Assembly: GCA_027943335.1 (NCBI GenBank)
Contig: BSBK01006754.1
Span: 958,001 to 1,022,000, forward strand
DNA: 64,000 nt
DNA from: Chamaecyparis obtusa
Lineage: Eukaryota; Streptophyta; Pinopsida; Cupressales; Cupressaceae
Reading direction: 5' to 3'
Shown: positions 45,710-57,026 of the stretch, one piece after another
Numbering within the stretch: the first letter of the stretch is position 1
How the letters are laid out: every line of letters begins with the position of its first letter
Program-made: the position numbers and the translations under genes
Notes under the pieces: model-generated
What the model saw: only the letters and a program-made list of their open reading frames with translations
Told to the model about the DNA's origin: nothing
Databases searched by the model: none

Positions 45710-46012
45710 ATGTATGTTTATGGAAACAAATACAACCTGGCTATTGTGCTAACTCAAAAAGAAGGAAATAAAAAAGAAGAACACCTTGTTGCCTTTTACT
45801 CTAGAGAACTAAAGGATTATGAACTAAAATATAACTTTGTGGAAAAGCATGCCTTTTCTCTAGTTAAGGGCCTTAATAAATTCAAACATTTGATCTTAGG
45901 CAACAAGACTATGGTTTATGTGGCCAACCCCAACATACGAAATACATCATGGAAGGTGAGATCACTTAGAAGAGATCCAAGTGGATCACCAAGATTATGG
46001 AATATGACATAG
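45710..46012 (+). pseudogene. C gypsy RNase H, degraded
   Basis: 100 open codons: YGNKYNLAIVLTQKEG, EHLVAFYSRELKDYELKYN, VEKHAFSLVKGLNKFKHL. This is the order of a Ty3/gypsy RNase H. The opening aspartate is replaced (VYGN) and the TDH site reads VANPN. With two acidic positions gone it cannot be active, unlike the RNase H before RT. Confidence 0.8.
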
Positions 46013-46325
46013 AAGTCTAAACAACTAAAGTAATCTGAGGGAGAGGCTTCTGTGAATATATCACAAAGGGACTAGAAGGAGAAGAAGAAGCAGAGGAACT
46101 GATCTTGGTGAATTATCTTAGAGAGGTAAATGATTGGGTAGCCAATCAGATAAATTTTATGCCAATAGGAAGATACCCTCCTCACCTTGCCTTGAAAAAA
46201 AGAAGATACTACCAATTGTAAGGCATCAGATACTTCCTAGTTAAAGGTGTGCTCTTTAGAAGGATTTTAATGGGATCCTACTAAGATGTTCCATTGAAGT
46301 ACAGAGCCAAAATATATTAGAAGAG

Positions 46326-47372
46326 ATGCATAATGGTTCCTCCGGTGGCCACTATTCTGCAAAAATAACTGCTCTCAAGATAATGCAAGTTGAATATTAC
46401 TGGCCAACTATGTTCGCTGACTATTTTGAATCTCTCAAAAAATGTGAGAAGTGTCAGTTCTTTGTGGGAAGAAGGAAGAATTATTTTATGCCACTAAGGC
46501 CCATCATGGTCAATAAACCCTTTTTCTAGTGGGGTTTAGACTTCATCGGGATGATTAACTCACCTTTGAGTGCTGGACACAAATGGATTCTAACAACAAC
46601 TGATTATTTCACCAGATGGATAGAAGGAGAACTATTGAAGAATGCTATAGAAAATAAGATTGTTAACTTTCTCAAGGAATTGGTGTCCAAGTTCTTGCCC
46701 CTAAAATAAGAATTTTAGACAATGTAAGAACATTTGTCTGGACCAAGATGTTTGATTTTGCATTAAGAAATAGTATTTTCTTGAAGACATCTTTAAATTA
46801 TTATCCTCAAGGAAATGGACTCGCATAGTCAATAAAAAAAAACTTGATCAGGATCATAAAGAGAGTTGGTTCAGAACACTAGCAAGAATGGCACAAGCAT
46901 CTCCAAGATTCTCTATGGGCAAATAGAATTTCTCCAAAACAAGTTTTAAGGAACTCACCATTTTAGTTGGTATACAAGAAAGAATCTCTCTTTTTTATTT
47001 CAATGGAAATCCCAACATTATGAAGTTTGTAGAGCTTGAAGAAGATGGCTCTATGAACGTAAGGTTAGTCAAGTTATTAAATATGTAGGAACATCATGAG
47101 TGATCCCACAATGCTCTCACACATCACCAAGGAGTTGTCAAAAGATGGTTCAACAAAAAGACATCCAACCCAATTTTTAAGGAAGGAGACTTGGTCCTAA
47201 AATATAATGAAAGGGAAAGAAAGCCAGGTGAACATGCCAAATTTGGCACCCTATGGAAAGGCCCTTTCCATATTTTGAATTGCAAAGATGGCAATGCTTT
47301 TGAGCTAGAGGACATGTAAGGTAACCCCTTCGAGATCCCAGTAAATGGGATCCACCTCAAATATTTTCGTTA
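46326..47372 (+). pseudogene. C integrase
   Basis: 46326-46529 is open with an HHCC-like zinc module (HYSAKITALKIMQVEYYWP, CEKCQFF). After a stop come GLDFIGMI and TTTDYFTRWIE (first D of DDE and the following strand). Then decayed core with SPFxLVY and, at 47270-47372, GNPFEIPVNGIHLKYF, the usual end of a Tat integrase. Stops throughout. Confidence 0.82.
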
Positions 47373-47661
47373 ATGTCCCACCTTTCTTGTAGAGAGTAGG
47401 TTAGTAATGTTTTACTTTCAATAAGTACCATCGGGTACATTTTGTTTGTTGTTTTCTTCCTAGCCCTCCATTTTTTGAATCCTTCCCTCATTTCACAAGG
47501 CAACCACTAGTATCGTCCTTCATATTTTGAGGATTTCCCTATAAGCTATCATGTCAGGCTGCTAGTGTTTGTTAGTGCCTCATTTTCCAGAACGATGATG
47601 AGTCTAAGCACTTTGTGCTCTCATCTTCCATATGCATAACACACACGGATGAAGGCAATAA
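47373..47661 (+). other. C post-integrase spacer
   Basis: Non-coding-looking sequence between the pol stop and the first extra open region; no motif seen. Confidence 0.4.
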
Positions 47662-48420
47662 ATGCACATGTTTGGGGCAGTTACCATCCTATTTTCTTTC
47701 ATGTTGCCAAAGAATAGAATTTACACAGCATTGCAAAAATATTTGAGTCTCTGGTTTTTAGGTTTCCAAGGAAACACCTCTCCACGAATATCGAATTCAT
47801 GCACAATACCTCACGCTCTAAATATGTTCAATGTATTTGGAGACACCGCCTACATCCAGGTGTCCATAATTATGGTAGATAGGCCACCGAAAACAAAAAT
47901 GGCAAGCGTTAATTCTACCAGAGACACAACCCTAGTTTCAGACCCAACATACCACATTTCAGACCCGTTGCTAGTCTTGCCAACCAAAGGGTTGAGAGAA
48001 GGAGATTTGGGGAGGAAGAATAATAAAACACATGAGCGAATGGGCCTAGAGATATGGAATTTTAGTCTCCCTCAATATATGATACCCAATATCCACACCT
48101 TCCTTGAATTGATAGACGACATGGCAAGACATTTTGATAAAGCAACAAATACCATACAGTGTGGTGGCCTCAAGGTGGTTATACATTTGGGTGCCATTAG
48201 AAGCATGTTGTGTATTCTTGAACCCATGGTCGGTGCCTTGAACTTTGACAAACCCAAGCTGGAATGAGAATGGAGGCAATTGCACGATGATTTAACATTC
48301 CTCAATGAAGAATTGCAAGCTAGGATTCCAGGAAAGCCAGGCTTCCCAATTCCTCACTCGGCCTTCAAAAATGACCTAAAAGATATCTTCTCCATGTTTG
48401 CATTCATTTATGGGATATAA
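47662..48420 (+). pseudogene. C extra 3' ORF 1, unknown
   Basis: Open 47662-48267, readable past one stop to the TAA at about 48420, so about 250 codons in one frame on the same strand as pol. It contains LEIWNFSLPQYMIPNIHTFLELIDDMARHF and a charged DDLTFLNEELQARIP end. No domain recognised. Tat-lineage elements often carry extra ORFs outside pol, which is the most likely explanation. Confidence 0.45.
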
Positions 48421-49040
48421 AATTGATGGTTTATGGTGATTGATTAGGGAAGTATTGTACACTTTTCATTTATCGTGGGGTTCAAGGTTAACTCATCAAG
48501 CATTTTTTAGTTGTAACGTCAAGCATTTCCTTAGGTTGACTCGTCAAGATTTTCCCTAGGTTGAAGTTTGTTAAGTAATTTTTAAGGTTAACTTGTTAAC
48601 TAACATAAGTCTTGGTATTATGGCTTAGGATTGGGGTTTTCTCAACATATGATAATTTCATAGCTTCTTTCAATGGTATTGAGTTGCAAGGGATTGCAAA
48701 TTGTAATAGGCTGAAATTACTGGATAATAAGATTGGACTCTCTGTTTGGTGGATGTAGCCTAAGATTGGGTGAACCACTTTAAATATTTTTGTATTCTTG
48801 TTCCACTTATGTGTACTTTATTCCTTTTCATTATTGGTTATATTTGCATGTAACTGTTAAATTCTTGTCTGCTAATCCTAACAAAAATGATACATTTTTG
48901 CATGAGTTCTAGATGGTCATGGTGTATTTTGTAAAGTTAGAGTCAAGCCCCGACGTCCAATTTGATTTTGTAGAAGAAATTATTCAATCCTAGACTACCA
49001 CATCTCTCCCCATTTCAAATACCCATCTTTTCTAGTTCAT
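48421..49040 (+). other. C non-coding stretch between extra ORFs
   Basis: Contains two to three imperfect repeats of (T/A)GGTTNACT(C/T)(G/A)T(C/T)AA(G/C) at 48485-48600. No gene seen. Confidence 0.4.
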
Positions 49041-49987
49041 ATGTTTTTAGCTCAAAATGTCATCTTTTTCGAAAAAACATTAAAGCTAGATATATTAGAC
49101 CTCTCCATCAGGAGAAAACCTATCTCTATATGGACACCCATAATCATTAGATTAGGTAGTGATGATGAATTTCTGAAGGTTTTATTGAGGCCCGCCATGC
49201 ATGTTTTCATGAACCAATTTAATAAGAGTAGGATCATTGCATTTCAAGTTTCCTGGTTAAAAGGTTTTGAGATTCATGTAGAATGGTTTTATGGGGCCAA
49301 CTTCACTATCATCTGGATGCATGATTTCATTGACAAACCCTTCTTTCTCCCCATATTTGTCCTAGATAGGGTGTTAGCCCTAGAAGTATTCAGACAACTC
49401 TCCTTATTTGATGAGAGAATGGGTGCAGGAAAGAGTAAGGCAATGATATACAGACTGCCAGTCATCTTCAAAGGGTTGACCGTGAATAAGAGAAAATCTA
49501 ACCCAAAGGCTTGACTGCTACTCTCCTATTGCTTGAGGATTGTTGTAAATTTGACATAGATAATTGTTTGAGGAACAAATTTAATCGTCTTGTTCATCAT
49601 CCACGACCATATTGGGAGACGAAGATGAGCCCTACTCAACCTGCAACAGGTGTTCTCATTAAGATCTCTTTTTCCCATGTTAGAAACCTCCCTCCATGGT
49701 TTGATTTATATGAAGTAAAGCGTCAGTTTAATTCCAATTTCAAAGTCTTCTCAAACTTTAGGGAGAAATTGAGAGAGGACGGTTGGTCAAAAGAAAATAT
49801 TAAATATTTCTTGATTTGTAGACAGGAAACAGACTGGACTTCACCAACCTGTGGGAGGTTGACAATGATTTTCAATTCAAGAAGAAATGGGATGATAAAC
49901 ACAATGAGGGTTCGCTATCTGGAAGTCAAGAGGAAGAAGAATATGTTCCCTGTGCTCCTAGTAATCCATCAGAATAGAAGGATCTGA
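49041..49987 (+). pseudogene. C extra 3' ORF 2, unknown
   Basis: Two overlapping open blocks, 49041-49514 (157 codons) and 49511-49987 (158 codons), in different frames on the element's strand. Block one has a hydrophobic, aromatic-rich stretch (FEIHVEWFYGANFTIIWMHD) and a basic end. Block two has WFDLYEVKRQFNSNFKVFSNFR and a basic tail. They read as one protein broken by a frameshift. I do not recognise it. Confidence 0.45.
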
Positions 49988-52195
49988 TAGTGTTGATTGT
50001 TGAAAGGCCTGTGGAGGAGGCTAAACCTCCAATAATAAAAGAGAAATCCAAATAAGTAAAGATTTATAAAGGAGTTTGCTCAAATCAACTCCTAGATCAT
50101 TTGAAAACAAAGAGAGGGAAATCGTTGTAACTTGTTGGTCTCCCAGAGAAGAAGAAGACGAGGAGAAATACTCCAATGCTCAAATTGTAGGAATCTTCAA
50201 AGGAGGAGGAAGAGGGAAAGGACCTACCTGTGATACAAGAGGAAACACTACTACCTCTGTTGACACATTTCCCTCAAGTAAGTTTTTTTCTAGCCCTCCT
50301 CTCTAATCAGTCTTTGGTTTCTCTAGCACCTCGCCCCTCTATTTCCCCTGCTCAAGATTTTGTGACCCCTGATCCCCAGTTATCGTTGCAACCAACTATC
50401 TTTTCCCCTTTTGAAAAAAAATTCATTCTGCCTTTCAATCTGAGTTCCCTAATGGAAATCACCCCAGGAACCCTTACATGATCATCCTCAGGTGTATCCC
50501 CTTTGATTCCCCTGCTGACTGCTCTATTGCTAGGAAAGAAGATATTCCCACTTTCATTGCGAACTCCTACAATGATACCACCAGATAGGTCCAGATGGAG
50601 AGGATCACGAAGAGGAAGAGAAAAGATGATAATAAACTAGCTTCTACCAATGCCGCATCTGTATACAATGACAAATGTAATATCTTAACTAATGTCACAT
50701 GGATACCTACTGTTCAGGGTAAAATGTTTGGCCAAATATGACCTGAGGATTTCTAGTCTCACATCGTCTCTATGAACCTCAATCATGCGAGACCATGGGA
50801 CTGAATGGAGATCATGGAAGAATCTCAAAAAATAGTCACTGGTGACTATCTCAAGCTCACTCAGAAGCTCTAAAAGAAGGAGAGATCTACGAAATTCAAT
50901 AGCTCTGAGTTATGACTTAAAGAAGAAAATCACAAAAAGAGAAGGAACAAGAATTTTTACATGCTTAGAAATCACTTAATGAAGCTCATTAGAAGCTAAA
51001 AGAATGGGTGGAGAAGGTAGGACAAGACCGAGAGGAATTTTCTCATGATATCTCCTCTATGTAGTAGCATTCCAATTGTTGAGAGCTAGAATGTGAAGCA
51101 CTGAAGAAGGACTAGGACCAAAGAAACGTTGAAGTGGTCTAACTGGATAGGGACCTAGTCGCTATTCGAGCTCAATAGGTTCAATTCAAGCAGGAGTCAC
51201 AAGCAAGTGAGTCACAAATTAAAGGCGACTTGCAAAATCTCTAGAGCACATTGGATCAGGAGCGGATAAAGGAAAAAAAATGTGTTGAAGGAGTTGACTT
51301 AATGTCAACAAAGCTTGGTGACTGAGCAGTTGTAGGTACACCAACTCTAGGAAGTTGTGAAGAAACAAGGAGAATAGATAAAACAATTGTAAGTTCCCAT
51401 GACCACCCCTACCACTGCGAGTTATGCGCTCTGGGCGTGACACCTGTACACATCCTTATGGGATGAAATTGAGGCATCCACACACAATTTTATGTTGATC
51501 TTCAAGTTCATGGATGATGTCCATGAATTGAGAAATGAAGAGGAAGCTTCCTTAAAGGTCACCCAACAACAAATTGCTCCTAGCATAAATGAGACGAGGA
51601 GCGTGATCAAGAAACTTTATGAAGTTGATGATAGTGTTATGCTATCGGCTAGGATCACAGTTAGGCAAATTGTTACAGTGAAAGCCAATGAATTCATTAC
51701 GTTTTGAGAATAAATCACACATGCTATTGAGTTCCTAGAGAGCCTTAAAGTTTCAGTCGCCCGAAGAAGACAAAGAGATAAGCATTGTTACTAGCTGGAC
51801 TTTCATCACCTTTCGAGCCCGATGGAATAACTCTCAGAGGAGATTAGGTTAAGGAGAAAATGAAATTGAAGTGGCAAGACCTCTCTTTTGAGAAATCTCT
51901 AGATCCCAACCCTAAAGTTTCCTAGGTTAAAGCAATCTTAGATCCCCTTGCCAACCTGCAGTTCAATTTGAGCACCTCGCGAGGCATTTTGAGCAATTTC
52001 TCTTTCAAAGAGAATATTTCCCTGCATCACTCCTTTCATGACTTATAGCTTCACATCTTTCCAAGCACAAAAGAATGGGCTCCCTTGTAATGTGTCTTGG
52101 CTAGACCCTGATAGGACCTCTCCTCCCACCTCTTCTTTTGGTGGAGGAATGAAATTTTTTGGGTGTCAAACCTTGTAGGAAAATTCCCCAAGAGT
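49988..52195 (+). pseudogene. C extra 3' region 3: charged, coiled-coil-like, decayed
   Basis: Short open stretches at 50076-50306, 50230-50481 and 51492-51707. Between them are stop-ridden frames rich in E, K, Q and S (50860-51400) that look like a decayed coiled coil continuing extra ORF 2. Nothing specific recognised before the 3' LTR. Confidence 0.35.
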
Positions 52196-53337
52196 TGCCA
52201 ATTCTTTATATCTCTATACAGACCATCTCGCCTTTGCACTTTAAAATTCTTTTGATGTAGGTCAGAGTGTTATTTCCTTCACAGGCCTTCTCTTTTTTAT
52301 TGTGAACTAAAGCAGCCTTGGACACATGTCATGCTCTCAAAATTTTGAGGAACATGCAAGGGGTCTCTCTAGACAAAAACTTTGCCATGTAGCCACGTGT
52401 GTCGATATCTTTTGGGTGGAGCGGTGCTCGTTGGAGAAAAATGGGGAATGATTAAGCTACCATTTTTTATTCCGCCTGGAGATGCGTCGAGAAGATCAAG
52501 GTTGTAAGGTGACAACATGTCACGGTAGTTCCTTAACAACCTTGGATAATGATTTCTCCAAGTGGTGGTCCAACCCGTGTGCTTTTTATTGAAAATGATT
52601 TTTTCTGGTTACAATTTTAGGTCTTTAAAAGAGGATTTTTTTATCTTTCAAATAATATTAGATTATATTTTGGTTAAGAGGACTGATAATTTGATCAGAC
52701 AGATAAGTAATTTTGGTATAGTTCTAGGATATGATATTTGCAGAATTTACTGCTGACTACTTTCATGTTGATTAGAATTTGATTGTGCTCAATCTATTTT
52801 TTTTTAGTTTTGGTTGATATTTAATATATTGGTGGTCTATGTCAATTTGAGTATTCATTATCTTATAAGACTACCATTTCTATGTTAAAATTACTTTTAA
52901 TGATGGATCATGTTGAAAAATAACTCTTCCAATTGGAAGTAATTGAGGTGCAAAAGTGTTCCATGTCTATGAGGTTATCACAAGTAAATAGATGAATAGA
53001 TATATGTGAATGCTTTATTGTTTCTCATCTTTTATAGATGCACCCATGAAATGATATGAATGTTTAGATCTGTGTTTAGGATCTTGTCGTTATGTTCTCA
53101 TTTCAACAATGAAGGGATTGCGGTCTACTATGCTAATTTATAGGACAATATTTGCATTCAAATGTTATGGTTCTATCTTTTGCTAAAGAAAGATTGTGAG
53201 TAAGTAGGAAAATGATTTGGCACATTGCCTCTAGTTAATTTCATTTTCAATTTCGTCTCTTTCCATCCCCCTGCTCATGGAGAGTTGGCTTCTCAACCCT
53301 AGAGATTGTTCTGAGTATTAACAATTTTGGTCAAACA
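52196..53337 (+). repeat. 3' LTR of C
   Basis: The partner of 24321-25464 over its whole length. Many substitutions and a few small gaps separate the pair, more than between the two LTRs of D2, fitting C as the oldest layer. No clean polypurine tract precedes it. Confidence 0.8.
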
Positions 53338-55888
53338 TATCATAATAAATAAACTATCTAGGATGTAACCTTCTCAATTTAAAGTAAGATCAAATAAAGC
53401 ATCCATTCCCAAAATCAAGGAATATTCCCAAAATTATTATCTATCTCTTATATTTTTATAAACACATTAACCTTAAAATATACAAATATAATGAGAAAAA
53501 AATAATAATAACCATACATCAAATCATATGATACGCCAAGCCACAATGTATCTTCATGAACAATCTCCTCATAGGGTCTATGTTGAACTTATAATGAGCT
53601 CCAAGTGTCGGTTCCTTAACCTTCTCGCTAAAACCTTGTTGTAGAGTAATGGTCTCAACACAAACACAAAAAATCTAGCCTCCCCTAAATCTAATAAATG
53701 TGCATAAGTGATTATCTCATAGAAACTAAACTCCAATAATAAAACCAAAATAACTAAATTCTCATAAAACAAAATGATCATCACTCATTTAGATAATTAC
53801 CACAAATCACCATTAAATCTCCAAATGCATAATAGAAATCTCACCATGACATCATGGTATACATTTCTTAAAATGTCACATGCTTTTAAAGAACATATTT
53901 TCTCTCAAGAGCACCTATATCATGCTAGAATTCTAACTCATGATAAAAATTCCACCATGACATACTAAACCATCCTCTAAATGAAGTATCAGACTTTTAA
54001 CCAACAAATCATAATTGACACTTGAACCAAAGACTCCAATAATACTCCATGGTAACAAGATGTCAAGATCTTCAAACTAAATTAATATAAGAATCTTATA
54101 TGAACAAACTAAAGATATCAATAAACTCATACTTCATACAAGAAACAGAATCCAAGAGCTCACCTTGAAACTAACCATTTGCAAAATATTATCCGTCATC
54201 AAGTGAAAACCCACACTATTGTGAAAGCTTCCACACTAAACCATTACTTAAACTACACATGGAATCCTAATAGATATCTTAATTGAATATCACTTATGAT
54301 CCCCCAACAATCAAATTCCAATAATTCTAGAGGATAAAGAACTGGGATCTTGAAACCAAGAAGAAAAACCACCACATGCAATCTAAGATGAATCCATCAC
54401 CAATAATAATATATTTATATAAACAACCATGTAACTTCCACACACACAAGGATATCCATGACACCATGATCACCACCCTTAATGTAATTTCATCAAACTC
54501 TCCTAAATTGAGATCCAAAATCTCAAACATCATAACCAACAATAATAAGTCCCATATTATAACTATCTCACGTGTCACCATCTTCCAGTGCACCAAGTGA
54601 CCAAACAAGGCTAACCAATTCAATTGACGTCGAAATAATATTTATGGGTGTAGAAGAACACAATATAAATTATCTTGGTAATCTATAAGTATATAGATCC
54701 TATGAAAATCTATACTATGTAGTCCTCACAACACAAAACATATAGATTCTACATTACATCAATATCTAAATCAAATAAAGTCAATTATAGGTTAATATGA
54801 TTTGCATGTTTCAAACTCTAAATAAACTCTACATTTAATTTTTTGCAAACCCGCAAAGTAACAATAATTAAGGAACCCATCAAATAACTCAACAAAAATA
54901 TTAATGAAAATAGATCACAAATTAACAAGTTTTAAAACCCGATGCACTTTAAGTACTCAAAAAATGATCATTTTCACTTATAAGGAGTCCAAATTAGATA
55001 CCATGGGTGAAATACATGACTTGTCAAATCAAGGAGAACAAAATCAACTTCCAACTAGCATTTTCTATCAGAAAAAGATATTGTAAAATGTCTAATATCA
55101 TTACTTAGTACTTAGATAGAATACTTTGTTGGCTATGAAAATCTAGATCTCTAATAGCATTGGTTTATGCCTTAGAAATGTGAACTTGTCACTATTGTAG
55201 TGCTAAGTTGGAAACATATGAGCAATTAAACTCAAGTGTGTGATGACCAACCAAATAAATACGACATTAGTGGCTCCTGAGAAATATGGATTGGCAAAGA
55301 TGGTCTAGAAGTGAGGTGGTGTTGGTTGCACCACATGCTGCAGTAAGGCCCTTTGGAGATAGCTAGAACTATGAGCTTTATGTGTGTTATATGACTACAA
55401 GCTTTAGCCCATTGAAAATGTCAAGCTCCATTGGCATCAAAAATCATACTAGACTATATCCTAGAACCAAACTTATTCTTAAAAATATGTAGATTGTATT
55501 AATGTTGTAGGATATGAAGCACATTAGTTTATGGACATGCATATTCTATGATGGAACGAAAATTGGTACAACTATATACGTGTATGAAATCTAACAATCA
55601 ATATGTTGTGTCCCCATAACTCACACCCCATTTAGGTTTAGTGGATTAATGGGGACACCCTTTTTTGCTTTTCTTTTGTTTCTTTCTGTAAGGTCCTAGT
55701 CAATTAGTTACATCAGATAGGTCAAATTGTGGGTTTTAAGCTCTCAATAGTTCGATGTCTAAATTGTATGGGGCTCTTATCCCCCTTTATTTTCTTCTTT
55801 TCTTTCTTCTCTTTCTTCTTTTTCTCCCTTTTCCTTTCTTTCTCCTACCAAAGTTGAAGTTGTGGTCAACTTTCAGACATTCGGGGGT
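53338..55888. other. AT-rich flank right of element C, nothing recognised
   Basis: Starts with TATCA, the probable right target duplication of C. The rest is AT-rich with short unsupported opens on both strands and a pyrimidine tract at 55780-55850. No transposon motif was found. Confidence 0.45.
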
Positions 55889-56840
55889 AGAAGGTAGGGA
55901 ATGCTTCCCCGAAACCCTAATACCCAATCACTGAAAGCCTAAAACCCCAAGGATCTCATTTAAGGTAATTTTTTCATGGTTTTGGGGATGTCAAGAAGTC
56001 CTTTGACCTGTGACACCCCGACCCCCAAAACCCTAATCCTTGATGCTCCGGGTGATATCAACCCTCTCCCATATAAAAGGTTGTTAATGACCTCATTTGG
56101 AAACTTTGCATTCGTTGAGTGATTGGGTCTTTTACGGTTCAGGGCTTTTGTCAATAAGTTTTAGGGTTGTATGTGTGATCAACGAGCTGATATTTTAGTT
56201 TTTTATTATTGTTGGTATCCTTGGTCATTCTTTCTTTGGTTTAGTTTGGTTTTTTTGCTCTTCCTCCCTGTCTGCTTTAGTTTAGTGTTTGTGCACCTTC
56301 ATTTTGGGGTGTGTGTTTTGATTAAGGTGTGTTTTCTTTTAACTTTTGTCCCTCGTCGAGTTTGTTTGAATCCTGGACTATGAAAATAAATTCCTCTGCT
56401 TGCCCTAATGGGGATTAAAGGAAAACCACATACAAATATTCAAATCCTTAAGTCTATTTAACATTTCAGTGTCAGGAATCTCATGATCTGTGATGCTCAA
56501 AAGGGGATTGGGGATCATGAGATCTCTGATCCATGATAGGCTCCCAATGGTTGTAAGAGAGTAATGTTTCTTCATCAGGGTGTCGAGGATGGTGTGACCC
56601 CCAATTCATGAAACGTTGATTGGGGATCACCCATACCCAATCCCCTAACTCCACACTTACCCTATGATTGACCTAATGTCAGGACGTTAGGGGTGTCTTG
56701 ACCCCCGATCACTGAAAGGGATACTGGGATCCAAAATCCCCAAAACTCTGATCACTTACATTTTGAGTGGTTGTTAAATAAAACAAGGTTTTCACGGTAT
56801 CGGGGGTACCATAACCCCTAAACCCCAAAAACCCAAAGGT
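55889..56840. repeat. Imperfect C-rich repeats around GACCCCC / GGGGATC
   Basis: About six blocks of 80-150 bp recur with the pieces GTGTC, GACCCCC(G/A)A, ATCACTGAAAG or ATTCATGAAA, GG(A/G)ATTGGGGATC and CCAAAACCCTAA. Examples begin near 55890, 56010, 56470, 56578, 56690 and 56795. The block precedes the open region at 57027 and may be part of an LTR or leader of that element. Confidence 0.45.
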
Positions 56841-57026
56841 TATACAATTAGTAAAGGGTTTCTCTTCTATACAAGGGGTATTTTGTTTCTATTTTGAGTT
56901 TTTCTCTTTTTTCTTAGTTTTTCAGTTTCTTTTGTTAGTCTTCATGTTGTTCCCGTAGCTTGGTTTGACAATTTGAAATAAACAGTGTTGACAAGGGTTT
57001 TTCTTTCAAGTGTAGAATTACAAGGT

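Larger units (their letters stand above)
24321..53337 (+). mobile_element. C: Tat/Ogre-like Ty3/gypsy element, about 13.3 kb native, interrupted by a 15.7-kb nest
   Basis: Similar 1.14-kb LTRs lie at 24321-25464 and 52196-53337. Between them on the plus strand are gag, zinc knuckle, protease, plant-type RNase H, RT, gypsy RNase H, integrase, then about 4.8 kb of extra coding-like DNA. RT wording (KASLKDHHHLPSMEQIL, SLLDGF..YNQVQVAEDD) and the spacer LPQGLITLESLF...DV are typical of the Tat/Ogre lineage. Bases beyond the LTRs, GATCA and TATCA, agree at four of five positions. Element D1 sits inside the RT. Stops are frequent, so it is old. Confidence 0.85.

Noticed and set aside
53578..54623. 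Open frames on both strands right of element C
   Set aside because: AT-rich shadows of each other with no motif or conserved partner.
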